A DNA stretch of 64,000 nucleotides from Ignavibacteria bacterium (GTDB lineage Bacteria > Bacteroidota > Ignavibacteria > Tepidaquicellales > Tepidaquicellaceae), in assembly GCA_036262055.1 (NCBI GenBank), contig DATAJP010000004.1:1-64000 (forward strand). The letters are read 5' to 3'. Within the stretch, counting starts at the first letter, position 1. Each line of letters begins with the position of its first letter. Positions 45,645-55,200 of this stretch are shown piece after piece. Below the pieces are notes generated by a model. That model was not told where the DNA came from. It did not search any database and worked only from the letters and a program-made list of their open reading frames with translations. A program made the position numbers and the translations under genes.

Positions 45645-47642
45645 CTATTGAGAAAGAGAATCCAGCCGCTGTTTTGCATAAGCATCGGTTGGATTTATCT
45701 CTAAAACTTTTTTGTAATAATTAATTGCCTCGCTTTTTTTGCCTCTCCGCAAAAGTACTTCGGCAAGCCCATTAATTGCATTAACATTTTTTTCGTCAAG
45801 CGATAATGCTTCATTAAAACACTTTTCTGCATTATCTAAATCACCCATTTCTCTATAGCATAAGCCCATATTATTCAGGTATCCCGATTTTTTACTCGGG
45901 TCAAGCTTTATTAATTCTTCAAGATAGCTTATTGCTTCTGTATATTTTTGCTGCTGATAACTTTCAAAAGATTTTCTTTCAAGATTGAATATCTGCATCT
46001 GATCTGAATTCATATCAAAATATTTCGTAGTTGAATCTTGAGGCACTCTTCTGAGTGTCTCGATAAGCATAATGGATTCTTTGTAATTTGGCGAGAAGCT
46101 CTGAAGCCGTTCAAGTTGTTCAATAGCTTTATCAATTTTTCCCTGTGTCTTGTAAATCTGCGCAAGCTGAAAATAACCGTCAGGCGCAAGTGAATCTATT
46201 TCAATTCCTTTTTTAATTTCCATCTCGGCAGAATCAAGCTGGTTTCTCAATAAATATACTAATCCGAGATTATGGTGAGCGAGAACTGAATTATATCTAA
46301 CCTCAATTGCCTTTCTAAAACGTTTTTCAGCTTCATCATACTGCTGTTTATTTGCGTATAAGTTCCCGGCATTGACAAGCAAAACGGAACCATCAATTCC
46401 TTCTCCCGTTGCGTATAAAGTATCATTGTCTTTCCAATCCATATTTCGCTGGACAGTTAAATAAAAATATATTCCGGATATAATCAGAACAATCACAACT
46501 AAAACATTTTTATTTTCATTATTGATGACCTTGGCAAATATATATGCAATCAGTAAAGAAACTGCAAATGACGTAATATATAAAAATCTTTCCGCCATTA
46601 AATTCATTGTCGGAATGATATTCATAACCGGCAGCAGTGATATAATGAAAAATATAATACAAAAAGAAATTTCCGGGAATTTTTTATATAAAATAACAGC
46701 TCCTATGATAAGATTCAGAAGGAATACAAACGAGAGTATAACAGTTAGTTCAGAAAATGAATTTGCGTCGGATAGAACACCGTTATAATGATAAAGCATC
46801 GGATGCGGATAAAACAATAGCTTAAAATAAAGCGGAACTGTTTTCAGCATCGTTCCCGCCACAGTTACAAAATTATCATTAATGAAATACATATAATTCA
46901 ACCTGTCCGGAACATTTGCCAGAGCGAAATAACGGACAATAAGATAAACAATTGAAAGTACTATAAAATACAAATACGTCTTGAAATTTTTTAATACACT
47001 GCTTAATGGTTGTTGTCTGTAAATCCAATCAAATAAAATAATTACAACCGGAAACGTTATTATCATTTCTTTGGTAAGCAAACCCAACGCGTAAAAAATC
47101 AGCGAGAGCGCCAGATATTTCGGCTCATCCTGTTTGTTTGTGTTATCAAAGTTTATGTATTTAAGATAATATAAAAACGCTGCGAAGAAAAACAGCGTTA
47201 CGAAGGAGTCAGTCCTTCCGCTTACCCAGCTTACTGCTTCGGTATGAATGGGATGAACCGCAAAAATGATTGTGCCAAGCAAAGCTGCTAATGCGCCGTA
47301 TTTATATTTATAAAATAAAATCTGAAGCAACCTGAATAAAATTAATGTAGCGATTAAATGAATGAGCAGGTTTGTAAGATGATACCCAAACGGATTTAAC
47401 TGCCATATTGCATAATCAATATTATATGAAGATGAAACTATAGGACGGTAATATTTCCCTATTATCTTATGAAACCCTTCTTCTCCGGTGAAAAATTTCG
47501 GAATGTTTGATAAGGAAGTCAATGACTGGTTACCGAGAATTACGCTTTCATCGTCAAATACGAAAGTATTCTGAAGCGAATTATAATAAGCGGCAACAAC
47601 GCAAACAATGATTATGAGATAATTATAAATATTTTTTTTCAT
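45645..47642 (-). CDS. Membrane protein with C-terminal TPR repeats (TMTC/O-mannosyltransferase-like)
   Basis: Protein of 665 residues. The first half has about ten hydrophobic segments with an early lumenal-type loop containing FVFDDESVILGNQSLTSLSN and HPIHTEAVSWVSGRTDSFVT, the pattern of the TMTC-like GT-C glycosyltransferase-related family (Asp-Asp near the N-terminus). From about residue 400, TPR repeats follow (YANKQQYDEAEKRFRKAIEV, HHNLGLVYLLRNQLDSAEME, NNMGLCYREMGDLDNAEKCF). It may modify exported proteins or lipids with sugar, but activity is inferred from fold likeness only. Confidence 0.8.
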   Translation of the reverse strand: MKKNIYNYLIIIVCVVAAYYNSLQNTFVFDDESVILGNQSLTSLSNIPKFFTGEEGFHKIIGKYYRPIVSSSYNIDYAIWQLNPFGYHLTNLLIHLIATLILFRLLQILFYKYKYGALAALLGTIIFAVHPIHTEAVSWVSGRTDSFVTLFFFAAFLYYLKYINFDNTNKQDEPKYLALSLIFYALGLLTKEMIITFPVVIILFDWIYRQQPLSSVLKNFKTYLYFIVLSIVYLIVRYFALANVPDRLNYMYFINDNFVTVAGTMLKTVPLYFKLLFYPHPMLYHYNGVLSDANSFSELTVILSFVFLLNLIIGAVILYKKFPEISFCIIFFIISLLPVMNIIPTMNLMAERFLYITSFAVSLLIAYIFAKVINNENKNVLVVIVLIISGIYFYLTVQRNMDWKDNDTLYATGEGIDGSVLLVNAGNLYANKQQYDEAEKRFRKAIEVRYNSVLAHHNLGLVYLLRNQLDSAEMEIKKGIEIDSLAPDGYFQLAQIYKTQGKIDKAIEQLERLQSFSPNYKESIMLIETLRRVPQDSTTKYFDMNSDQMQIFNLERKSFESYQQQKYTEAISYLEELIKLDPSKKSGYLNNMGLCYREMGDLDNAEKCFNEALSLDEKNVNAINGLAEVLLRRGKKSEAINYYKKVLEINPTDAYAKQRLDSLSQ

Positions 47643-47758
47643 TCAAATAATTTCGGTTAAAAATTCATTTATTACAGTTAATTACGCTTAATTTTACATT
47701 GAAGCGGAACAAAATAATTAACAATTTAATATTAATATTTAAGAAATAATATTTACTT

Positions 47759-48616
47759 ATGAAGCGAACTTCTAATATTTTTTTATCCCTTTTTCTTCTC
47801 CTATTGTTTTTTCAGGATGCATCGGCGCAGCAATATGCCGTTGCAAAAATTTTTACGCCTGTTTTGAATACACCTGATTTTGAGTCGGTATTCGGCGGAA
47901 ATAAAGGCAATCGTGTCAAGCTTGATAACAAAGGGTTGATACGTGAAATGGAATTTATTGCATTTCCCAATACCGTATTTAACATTCTCGAAGTTATTCC
48001 CAAAAACGGATATGATATGTATAGAGTGACAACGGACGATTATCAATATAAAGGAGATTTTTATATTGACAGCAGATTTGTTACCTTAATTGATACCAAA
48101 ATTCAGGATAGAGAACAGCTTCGTCCAAAAAATGAAATTATACTTGAAAATCTGAAAACAATGGATGGTTACCCGTATATGTGGGGCGGAAATGTTGCAG
48201 ACGGAATTTCAGAAATGCTTGAATATTACCAGCCGAAAACAAATTTATCCGAGAATACAGAATCCCTGTGGAAACTTCGCGGAGTTGACTGTTCGGGATT
48301 AATCTATCAGGCAACGGGCGGAACTACGCCAAGAAATACTTCTTCATTGATAACCTATGGTTCACCTGTCGAAATTCAGGGACTATCGGCAAGCGAAATT
48401 AAATCAAAGCTTCGACCCCTTGATTTAATTGTGTGGAACGGTCATGTCATAATCGTTCTCGATGAAAACACAGTAATCGAAAGCACACCTGACCCGGGAG
48501 TTCATAAATCAGATTTGCTCTCACGCTTGCAGAGCGTTATGAGTGAACGAACAGCTGTAAATGATTGGGAAACAACTTCAGGAAAGAGATTTGTAATCAG
48601 AAGATGGGCGGAATAA
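47759..48616 (+). CDS. Exported NlpC/P60-like cysteine hydrolase
   Basis: Protein of 285 residues with a signal peptide (about 1-23, ASAQ). An SH3-like N-terminal region (about 25-115) is followed by an NlpC/P60-like domain: MWGGNVADGI, the catalytic Cys in RGVDCSGLIYQATGG (about 178), His in IVWNGHVIIV and a third polar residue near VIESTPDPGVHKS. Such enzymes cleave peptidoglycan peptides. The convergent BI-1 gene lies beyond a 30-base palindrome. Confidence 0.85.
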   Translation: MKRTSNIFLSLFLLLLFFQDASAQQYAVAKIFTPVLNTPDFESVFGGNKGNRVKLDNKGLIREMEFIAFPNTVFNILEVIPKNGYDMYRVTTDDYQYKGDFYIDSRFVTLIDTKIQDREQLRPKNEIILENLKTMDGYPYMWGGNVADGISEMLEYYQPKTNLSENTESLWKLRGVDCSGLIYQATGGTTPRNTSSLITYGSPVEIQGLSASEIKSKLRPLDLIVWNGHVIIVLDENTVIESTPDPGVHKSDLLSRLQSVMSERTAVNDWETTSGKRFVIRRWAE

Positions 48617-48621
48617 AAATG

Positions 48622-48651
48622 TAGAGACGCAAAATTTTGCGTCTCTACAAA
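48622..48651. terminator. Perfect 30-base palindrome between convergent genes
   Basis: TGTAGAGACGCAAAA is followed at once by its reverse complement. No loop bases are left. The position between two convergent stop codons (48616 and 48660) fits a bidirectional terminator; it also looks like a dispersed palindromic repeat (family E). Confidence 0.6.
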
Positions 48652-48659
48652 AAATAGTT

Positions 48660-49379
48660 TTATCTTCTGTCACCCATTATTCTGAGTAACAACAAGAACA
48701 GGTTAATGAAATCGAGATAAAGTTTTAATGCTCCGAAAATCGCAGCTCTTTTCCCGGTATCTGAATCAGCATCGATATTCATAGACATTTTTTTAATCTG
48801 CTGTGTATCATATGCTGTCAAGCCGACAAAAATTAAAACTCCCGCATAAGAAATAATCCAGTAAAGTGTTGAACTGCTTAGGAATATATTAACAACCGAA
48901 GCTAAGATTAAACCAATCAATGCCATGAAAAGAAATGTTCCCATTCCTGACAAATCCATTTTGGTTATGTATCCGAATACACTCACTCCTGCAAACATTC
49001 CTGCGCAGATAAAAAACGTCGAAGCTATAGATGCGCCGGTATAAACAATAAACAGTGACGCAAAAGTTATCCCTGTCAATGCGGCATAAAAGAAAAATGC
49101 TGCCACCGCAGCAACCGGCGGAATTTTATTTAATGCAAAACTCAGCGCAAGCACAACTACAAACTGCATTATTATAACACCGATTAACAATACAGGATTT
49201 CCAAAAAATAAGGTCATTAATGTTTCGCTTCGCGCAACGAAATACGAAATAAGAGCTGTGATAGCCAGACCCAGAGCCATCCAGTTATATACGTTGAATA
49301 AGAAAGTTCTCGATACGGTTGAGCTTGCCAGTACTTGTCCCGGCGCTTCATAACGTGTTGTTCCAAAATTTTCTGCCAT
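48660..49379 (-). CDS. Bax inhibitor-1/YccA-family membrane protein
   Basis: Inner-membrane protein of 239 residues with seven hydrophobic segments. The family marks are the N-terminal FLFNVYNWMALGLAITALIS, the central ALTGITFASLFIVYTGASIA and the C-terminal YDTQQIKKM ... ALKLYLDFINLFLLLLRIMG. BI-1 proteins are proposed pH-sensitive ion (calcium) leak channels or regulators of membrane proteases. Confidence 0.95.
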   Translation of the reverse strand: MAENFGTTRYEAPGQVLASSTVSRTFLFNVYNWMALGLAITALISYFVARSETLMTLFFGNPVLLIGVIIMQFVVVLALSFALNKIPPVAAVAAFFFYAALTGITFASLFIVYTGASIASTFFICAGMFAGVSVFGYITKMDLSGMGTFLFMALIGLILASVVNIFLSSSTLYWIISYAGVLIFVGLTAYDTQQIKKMSMNIDADSDTGKRAAIFGALKLYLDFINLFLLLLRIMGDRR

Positions 49380-49422
49380 AATTAATTTTTATTTTATAAT
49401 ACTAACAATTTATTTGTGAATT

Positions 49423-49923
49423 TTATTCCATCGCGGGCATACCCATTTCTGCCCATTCTTCTTTTGCAGGACCATACATTCCAACAACTTTCAATCCTGC
49501 CTGTCTCATTAATACGGTCATTTGTCCGCGGTGGTGAGTTTGGTGAAGAATAAGACAATACAAAGTATATCCCCTCTTCCATATTTCACCATACATATTG
49601 TCTTCTTGTTCCAATGTTTTATCGTTCCAGTTCTTTTTAATCTCCTCGATTAAGGAATCCGATGCCTTTTTATAAATTTCGGCAATCTCTTTAGCAGAAG
49701 ATGGCGGCTCTGTGGCCGAGCAATCAACTTTAACCTTTATTCCGGTAAGAGCAGGCATCTCGACAATTGTATGCGCAAGATGATTGGCAAGAAATCCTAG
49801 TGAGCGGCTGTCAGGAGTTACCCGCTGATTTAACGACTCATCAGTTAGCAAATTCAACAACTTTAATGTAGCCGAGCTTTCATAAGCCCAATCCTTATAA
49901 AATTCTTCGAGAGAATGATACAT
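49423..49923 (-). CDS. DinB-family protein
   Basis: Protein of 166 residues forming the four-helix DinB fold. His ligands fit LANHLAHTIVEM (about 46-50) and CLILHQTHHRGQMTVLMRQA (about 135). DinB-like proteins are metal-dependent, often thiol-related or damage-responsive enzymes of varied function. It is upstream of the BI-1 gene, 43 bases away, same strand. Confidence 0.88.
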   Translation of the reverse strand: MYHSLEEFYKDWAYESSATLKLLNLLTDESLNQRVTPDSRSLGFLANHLAHTIVEMPALTGIKVKVDCSATEPPSSAKEIAEIYKKASDSLIEEIKKNWNDKTLEQEDNMYGEIWKRGYTLYCLILHQTHHRGQMTVLMRQAGLKVVGMYGPAKEEWAEMGMPAME

Positions 49924-50145
49924 TTTTTAAAATTTAATTTTAATAAATATAAAGATTTTAAAACACAACTAAACTTCTTTAAAAATTCTTATTAGTAGTC
50001 AATTTTTATATTAAGGAAGCTATTTATAATAATTTAAAAGGATTGTATAATTTATTAAAAAGCAGTAGTTTAATCGGAATAACTAATTAAAAACAACCTT
50101 TAACCTGTTAAAAGCCTAACCTATTTTAACTACTCTCTTTAATCT
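49924..50145. other. AT-rich divergent intergenic region
   Basis: About 220 bases between divergent genes. No hairpin, tRNA or open frame is apparent. It should contain promoters for both flanking genes, but none can be fixed. Confidence 0.3.
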
Positions 50146-52368
50146 ATGAAAAAAATCATTCTTATTTTAGTGCTGCTGATTTCCGGAAGTACATATGGTC
50201 AGCAGGCATCATTTTCACAATTCTTTACAATTAATTCTTCGTCAAGTCCTGTATTTAATGAATTAAATCAATATGCGGATGATTATAAAATCATCAGTGT
50301 AAACATTTCCGATAAAAATTCAATTTTAAATACGAAACCCGAAAACATTAACGTTAATTTTCCTGTTTCTTCAACTGAGTCAATAAATATCACTCTTCAA
50401 AAATTCAATGTTTTTACTCATGATGCAAAAGTCGTGGAAAAATCTTCTGAAGGTGAAACTGAAGCTGATGTTAAAAACAGCTTTGTTGCATATACCGGAA
50501 ATATACCGGGATTTGAAAATTCCCTCGTTACCCTAACAATCGGCAATGATGAGGTAAGAGGTATTTTAATTACTAAATCTGCGACGTTTGTATTGGGGAA
50601 AATTAAAGACAACCGCACTTCTGAAAACGATTATGTTTTTTATCAGGCAAATAAAATGAAGGTTAACAATCCTTTCATTTGTTATGCAGGAGAAGATAAC
50701 ATAAGCGCTGATGTCGGGAAAAAATTACAAGAAATGCGCGATAGCGAAATGGGTAATAATATTCTTACCGCAAAAATTGCGCTTGAGATAGATAATTTTA
50801 CTTATTCAATGTATAACAGCTCCACGGTTAACGTAACTAATTATGTTATGTCTATTATGTCAACCGTTTCTGCTATTTACCTGAGAGAAGCGCGGGTGAA
50901 ACTCGAAGTACCTTATATAAGAATCTGGACTACTGCAGACCCTTATACCGCGACTACATCAAATGCGTATCTTAACCAGTTCAGAACACAATGGAATTCT
51001 ACGCAGCAAGGTGTTCAAAGAACCGTTGCACATATGATTTCAAGAAAATTTGGCGGATTGGGAGGGATTGCCTGGTTAAATGTGTTATGCGCTTCGACAT
51101 CAACAGGAATGGGATACGGTTACAGCAACACAACGGGAACTGTCAGCAACTTCCCGGTTTATTCATGGGATATAATGGTAGTTGCACACGAACTTGGTCA
51201 TAACTTCGGCTCACCTCATACCCATAGCTGCAGCTGGCCAGGCGGTGCAATTGATTCATGCTATGAAGTAGAAGGAAGTTGTTATTCAGGACCTCCGATT
51301 GCAAGAGTCGGCACGATAATGAGCTATTGCCATTTAACTGCAGCAGGTATTGACCTTGATAAAGGATTCGGTCCGTTGCCAAAAGAGCTTATAAGATTGA
51401 GAGCTGAATCAGCTCCCTGCATGACAACTGCCTCAGAGCAAATTATTCTATCTTATCCGGTTGCTAATTTACAATTGGGAGTCAATAGTTCTTGCAGAAT
51501 TATGTGGGTTACAGCTGCAGCAGGTGGAACGGTTAACCTGTTCTTTTCATCCGATAACGGAAATAACTGGAACCCAATTGCTTCCAATGTAAATGCAGAT
51601 TTAGGATTTTATAACTGGACTGCTCCTTATATTGCAACGTCTAATCAGTGTAAAATCAGAATTGTTAATTCATCTAATCCATCAATTGCAGACACAAGCG
51701 ATGCTTTTACTGTAAAATTCCAATTTTCATCTTTCGGAATTGTTACACCGACACAGTTTACACAAATACAAACATCTCCGAATAACTCAACATTGGTTCA
51801 TTTTATCTGGACAAAACCGGGCACACTTTCGGGATTCACATATAAACTGAGATTAAGAAAAGCAGGAAACAATCCAGACTATGAATACACAAGCAACAAT
51901 AATGGAAATGATACAATAGCAAGTTTAAGAATCAGCCAGTTGGATTCACTCGCAGCAGCAATCGGAACGGTTGGTGATTCCGTATGGATTTCAAGCAGGG
52001 CATGGGTATTTACAAGTCTCGACTCCAGTCAAACCAACAATACCATAATCGTTTCTCTTAAGAGAACAAGCGTTGGCATTCAGCAAATTTCGGAATTAAT
52101 ACCTGATAAGTTTGCGTTATATCATAACTATCCGAATCCTTTTAATCCGACTACAAATATTAAATTTGATGTTCCTGAATTATCAAATGTAAAAATAAGC
52201 ATCTATGACATAAACGGAAGAGAAATTGCAACATTGGTGAATAATCAAATGAATCCGGGCAGTTATACTGCCGACTGGAACGCAACAAATATTTCATCAG
52301 GAATTTACTTCTACAGAATGACGACCGACAAATTTGTTGAGACACGGAAAATGATGTTGATTAAATAA
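50146..52368 (+). CDS. Secreted reprolysin-like (M12B) zinc metalloprotease with T9SS domain
   Basis: Secreted protease of 740 residues. Signal peptide (about 1-18, TYGQ), a propeptide-like region, then the metzincin catalytic domain with zinc motif VAHELGHNFGSPHTHSC (about 347) and Met-turn GTIMSYC about 40 residues later. Two beta-rich segments follow, and the final 75 residues are a T9SS type A domain (HNYPNPFNPTTNIKF, IYDINGREIATLV, SGIYFYRM, RKMMLIK). It should act on extracellular protein. A terminator follows the stop, before a second cargo gene. Confidence 0.92.
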   Translation: MKKIILILVLLISGSTYGQQASFSQFFTINSSSSPVFNELNQYADDYKIISVNISDKNSILNTKPENINVNFPVSSTESINITLQKFNVFTHDAKVVEKSSEGETEADVKNSFVAYTGNIPGFENSLVTLTIGNDEVRGILITKSATFVLGKIKDNRTSENDYVFYQANKMKVNNPFICYAGEDNISADVGKKLQEMRDSEMGNNILTAKIALEIDNFTYSMYNSSTVNVTNYVMSIMSTVSAIYLREARVKLEVPYIRIWTTADPYTATTSNAYLNQFRTQWNSTQQGVQRTVAHMISRKFGGLGGIAWLNVLCASTSTGMGYGYSNTTGTVSNFPVYSWDIMVVAHELGHNFGSPHTHSCSWPGGAIDSCYEVEGSCYSGPPIARVGTIMSYCHLTAAGIDLDKGFGPLPKELIRLRAESAPCMTTASEQIILSYPVANLQLGVNSSCRIMWVTAAAGGTVNLFFSSDNGNNWNPIASNVNADLGFYNWTAPYIATSNQCKIRIVNSSNPSIADTSDAFTVKFQFSSFGIVTPTQFTQIQTSPNNSTLVHFIWTKPGTLSGFTYKLRLRKAGNNPDYEYTSNNNGNDTIASLRISQLDSLAAAIGTVGDSVWISSRAWVFTSLDSSQTNNTIIVSLKRTSVGIQQISELIPDKFALYHNYPNPFNPTTNIKFDVPELSNVKISIYDINGREIATLVNNQMNPGSYTADWNATNISSGIYFYRMTTDKFVETRKMMLIK

Positions 52369-52389
52369 AATATTTTCCTGAACTTCTTT

Positions 52390-52430
52390 AAACCCTCTTT
52401 TTTAAAATTCGCAAAAAAGAGGGTTTTTTA
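52390..52430 (+). terminator. Rho-independent terminator
   Basis: A 14-bp stem AAACCCTCTTTTTT / AAAAAAGAGGGTTT with a nine-base loop and a T-run, 22 bases past the metalloprotease stop. Confidence 0.85.
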
Positions 52431-52473
52431 TTTTACTCTTTTAATCTTTTTATTAACTAAACCCCGTAAAACA

Positions 52474-54468
52474 ATGAAAAGGTTATTAATTCTTTTAGCA
52501 GTTCTTTTTATCACTTCAACTTCATACTCTCAATGGGAACAGGCAACGGGAATACCCGGCGGCAGCGCAACTTGTTTCGCAGCAATTGGAAATAAAATTT
52601 TTGCCGGCACAAAAAGCGGAGGAGGAGTTTCGTATTCTTCTGATAACGGAGTGACGTGGATACAGAAAGGAATGTATAACCTTGCAGCAAATTGCATGAC
52701 CATAATGGGCAATAAACTATTTATCGGCACGGATGCAAACGGAATATATACCTCAACAAACGAAGGACAGACCTGGGACCAGTCATCTTTAAACAATGTA
52801 AGTGTTTTTTGCTTTGCAATTTCAGGCTCTAATATTTTTGCAGGCACCTATAACAACGGAATTCTATATACTTCTGATATGGGAATAAGCTGGCATCAAA
52901 CTTCATTGGCAAGCGGCATGATTAACTCTCTTACAGTTTCAGGTTCAACTATTTTTGCAGGAACTCCCGGAGGTGTAAAAAAATCCGATAACGGCTTAGA
53001 TTGGACTTCAACTTCTTTAAATTCTTTTAATGTTTTATGCATTACCGCAACAAATTCCATATTATATGCCGGAACTTATGGAGACGGTTTGTTTTATTCT
53101 ACAAACAATGGAGCTAATTGGTCAGATGCGAATGCTCCAACTAGTTTCATAAAATCATTAACATCAAATGGTCCAAATATATTAATGGGAGGCATTCACC
53201 CGGGAATTTATGTATCGACAAATTATGGTCTAAACTGGAAAACTTCAATAATTGGTTCATCTGTTAACCAGGTTTATATTCATAATAATGTTTTTTTTGG
53301 CGGAACTAATTTTGGAATATTTTTTTCGTCGAACAATGGAGTTAACTGGTCGCAGACTTCATTAAATAATCAGAGCGTATATTCACTTGCTCAAACTAAT
53401 GGATTGATTTATGCAGGTACATATAACCGAGGTGTATATACTTCTAAAGACAATGGGTTATCATGGGTAAACAATACACACTGGTACTATGGAGTTGGGG
53501 ATGGACCGATTAAATCGTTACTTACAACAGAATCAAAAATATTTGCCGCTTCTAATTTAGGCATGTATAGTTCTACAAATTATGGTTATACCTGGGTGGG
53601 ATCCGGAATTCCATTTGTAAATCAAATTATCAAAAATGGTCCCGACATATATTATTGTACTGAACTTTGGGGTATACGCAAAAGCACAGACGGAGGAACT
53701 CAATGGTCATGGACAATTATTCCACTTCCTGATATTATAATAAAAACTATTTGCATTTCGGGAAATAAATTATTTGCAGGAACACCGAACGGAATCCTTG
53801 CAACTACAAATGAGGGTGTGAACTGGTTTTCATCCGGATTAAATGATAAATGGATAAACTATTTACTTGTATTCGGCGGTAATATTTTTGCAGGGACAAG
53901 AGAAGGTTTATATTTTTCTCAAGATAATGGTTCAACATGGATTCCGAGAGGATTGAGCAATATGTCGGTGCTTACATTTGCAACCTACGGTTCTACCATT
54001 TTTACAGGAACAAGCACGGGAGTTTATTTATCAAAGAACAACGGTGAGAGCTGGATTCAAAAAAATCAGGGAATAGAAGATAAAACCATTAACAGCTTAT
54101 TAATAAACGAAGGATACATAATTGCAGGAACAATGGGAAGCTCGGTCTGGCGAAGAGAATATACTGATATTGTCGGCATTGACCCGGTAAGCAATGTTGT
54201 GCCTGATAAGCATTCCTTATATCAGAATTATCCAAATCCTTTTAACCCTACAACAAACATAAAATTTGATTTAAAAGAAAAATCGAATGTTAAACTTGCT
54301 GTATATAATTCATTAGGAAAAGAAGTTGCAGTATTAATCAATAAAGAATTAACTGCCGGAAGCTATAGCTTCGACTGGAACGCTGAAAACTTTTCATCGG
54401 GAATTTATTTCTACAGAATGACGACGGATAAGTTCGTTGAAACGAAAAAGATGTTGTTGATTAAATAA
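52474..54468 (+). CDS. Secreted BNR/photosystem-II-like propeller protein with T9SS domain
   Basis: Secreted protein of 664 residues. Signal peptide (about 1-20). The body repeats a unit of about 43 residues, each with a variant of SSDNGVTW (YSSDNGVTWIQ, TSTNEGQTWDQ, YTSDMGISWHQ, YSTNNGANWSD, YVSTNYGLNWK and more) followed by NxLxxxGxxIFAGTxxGV, the pattern of Ycf48/BNR-like propellers. The last 75 residues are a T9SS type A domain almost identical to that of the preceding gene. No catalytic residues are visible; likely adhesion or binding. Confidence 0.85.
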   Translation: MKRLLILLAVLFITSTSYSQWEQATGIPGGSATCFAAIGNKIFAGTKSGGGVSYSSDNGVTWIQKGMYNLAANCMTIMGNKLFIGTDANGIYTSTNEGQTWDQSSLNNVSVFCFAISGSNIFAGTYNNGILYTSDMGISWHQTSLASGMINSLTVSGSTIFAGTPGGVKKSDNGLDWTSTSLNSFNVLCITATNSILYAGTYGDGLFYSTNNGANWSDANAPTSFIKSLTSNGPNILMGGIHPGIYVSTNYGLNWKTSIIGSSVNQVYIHNNVFFGGTNFGIFFSSNNGVNWSQTSLNNQSVYSLAQTNGLIYAGTYNRGVYTSKDNGLSWVNNTHWYYGVGDGPIKSLLTTESKIFAASNLGMYSSTNYGYTWVGSGIPFVNQIIKNGPDIYYCTELWGIRKSTDGGTQWSWTIIPLPDIIIKTICISGNKLFAGTPNGILATTNEGVNWFSSGLNDKWINYLLVFGGNIFAGTREGLYFSQDNGSTWIPRGLSNMSVLTFATYGSTIFTGTSTGVYLSKNNGESWIQKNQGIEDKTINSLLINEGYIIAGTMGSSVWRREYTDIVGIDPVSNVVPDKHSLYQNYPNPFNPTTNIKFDLKEKSNVKLAVYNSLGKEVAVLINKELTAGSYSFDWNAENFSSGIYFYRMTTDKFVETKKMLLIK

Positions 54469-54484
54469 GAAAATCATATAGACA

Positions 54485-54508
54485 GAAATCCCGACTTGGC
54501 GGGAATGT
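54485..54508. repeat. Short palindromic repeat, family D variant
   Basis: AATCCCGACTTGGCGGGAAT hairpin. It is flanked by a 14-base direct repeat (TGTTGATTAAATAA at 54455-54468 and 54506-54519), the first copy being the end of the upstream coding sequence with its stop. Confidence 0.5.
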
Positions 54509-54555
54509 TGATTAAATAAAATTGTTAGATTAAAAATTTAATCTATAGAAAACAT

Positions 54556-54578
54556 AAAAGCGGTGATGTGCCGCTTTT
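54556..54578. terminator. Bidirectional terminator between convergent genes
   Basis: AAAAGCGG / CCGCTTTT stem with a seven-base loop and T-rich 3' side on both strands, between the T9SS cargo gene and the restriction endonuclease-like gene. Confidence 0.75.
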
Positions 54579-54588
54579 GTTTGTTGAA

Positions 54589-55200
54589 CTATGTAAAATT
54601 AATAATTTCTTTTAATAAAGATTTTCGAGCATAGAAAGCTCTAGATTTAGAACCGTGTCCGGGACCTTTCGTTCTAGCTTGAATCCATTTTCCATCCCTG
54701 CCAGTTAATGCATCAAACCCTTGAGTAATTAATTTATTTCTTATAAAATCATAATCTGCTTTTATCTCATCTAATAATAATCTTGAATCCGCAAAATCGA
54801 ATGATGTAACTTTTAATAATTCAGAACATATATTATGTTTACCATTCCATCTACAAGCGCAAAAGACAATTGATTTTAATTTTTTCCAACAAGCACTTTC
54901 ATAAAATTCATATTTTTCTAACTCGCTTGGATTTATCATAGTTATAGCCATTGTTTCTTTTGGAATTAATATCCCATTTTTTTCAATATATGCAACTGAT
55001 TTTAATTCAAAATCTAATCCATTAGGCGCTCTTGAACTATTGTTTGTTAATCCTGCTAATAATTCTAACGTATGCCCTTTCCATCCCTTATTTATCTTGT
55101 CACCTTTTTGAACTGTTACACCAAAGGATTGAGCTTTTTCATATAAATCGATTCCAATCAGACCGTTTAATATTTCTACAGCTTTAACTCTTGTTATCAT
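54589..55200 (-). CDS. MutH/Sau3AI/MvaI-type restriction endonuclease
   Basis: Protein of 203 residues with a PD-(D/E)xK nuclease core of the MutH-like branch: GWKGHTLELLAG (Glu46), then PNGLDFELKSV (Asp63, Glu65, Lys67), then a strand-rich ETMAITMINPSE and KGPGHGSKSRAFYARK near the C-terminus. The Asp-to-ExK spacing is shorter than in MutH, so the exact catalytic Asp is uncertain. It overlaps the upstream adenine methyltransferase by one base (TAATG), so it is the restriction partner of that enzyme. Target site not proven. Confidence 0.82.
   Translation of the reverse strand: MITRVKAVEILNGLIGIDLYEKAQSFGVTVQKGDKINKGWKGHTLELLAGLTNNSSRAPNGLDFELKSVAYIEKNGILIPKETMAITMINPSELEKYEFYESACWKKLKSIVFCACRWNGKHNICSELLKVTSFDFADSRLLLDEIKADYDFIRNKLITQGFDALTGRDGKWIQARTKGPGHGSKSRAFYARKSLLKEIINFT

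Noticed and set aside
52390-52473. Promoter for the second T9SS cargo gene
   Set aside because: The spacer after the terminator is too AT-rich and short to fix a promoter by eye.
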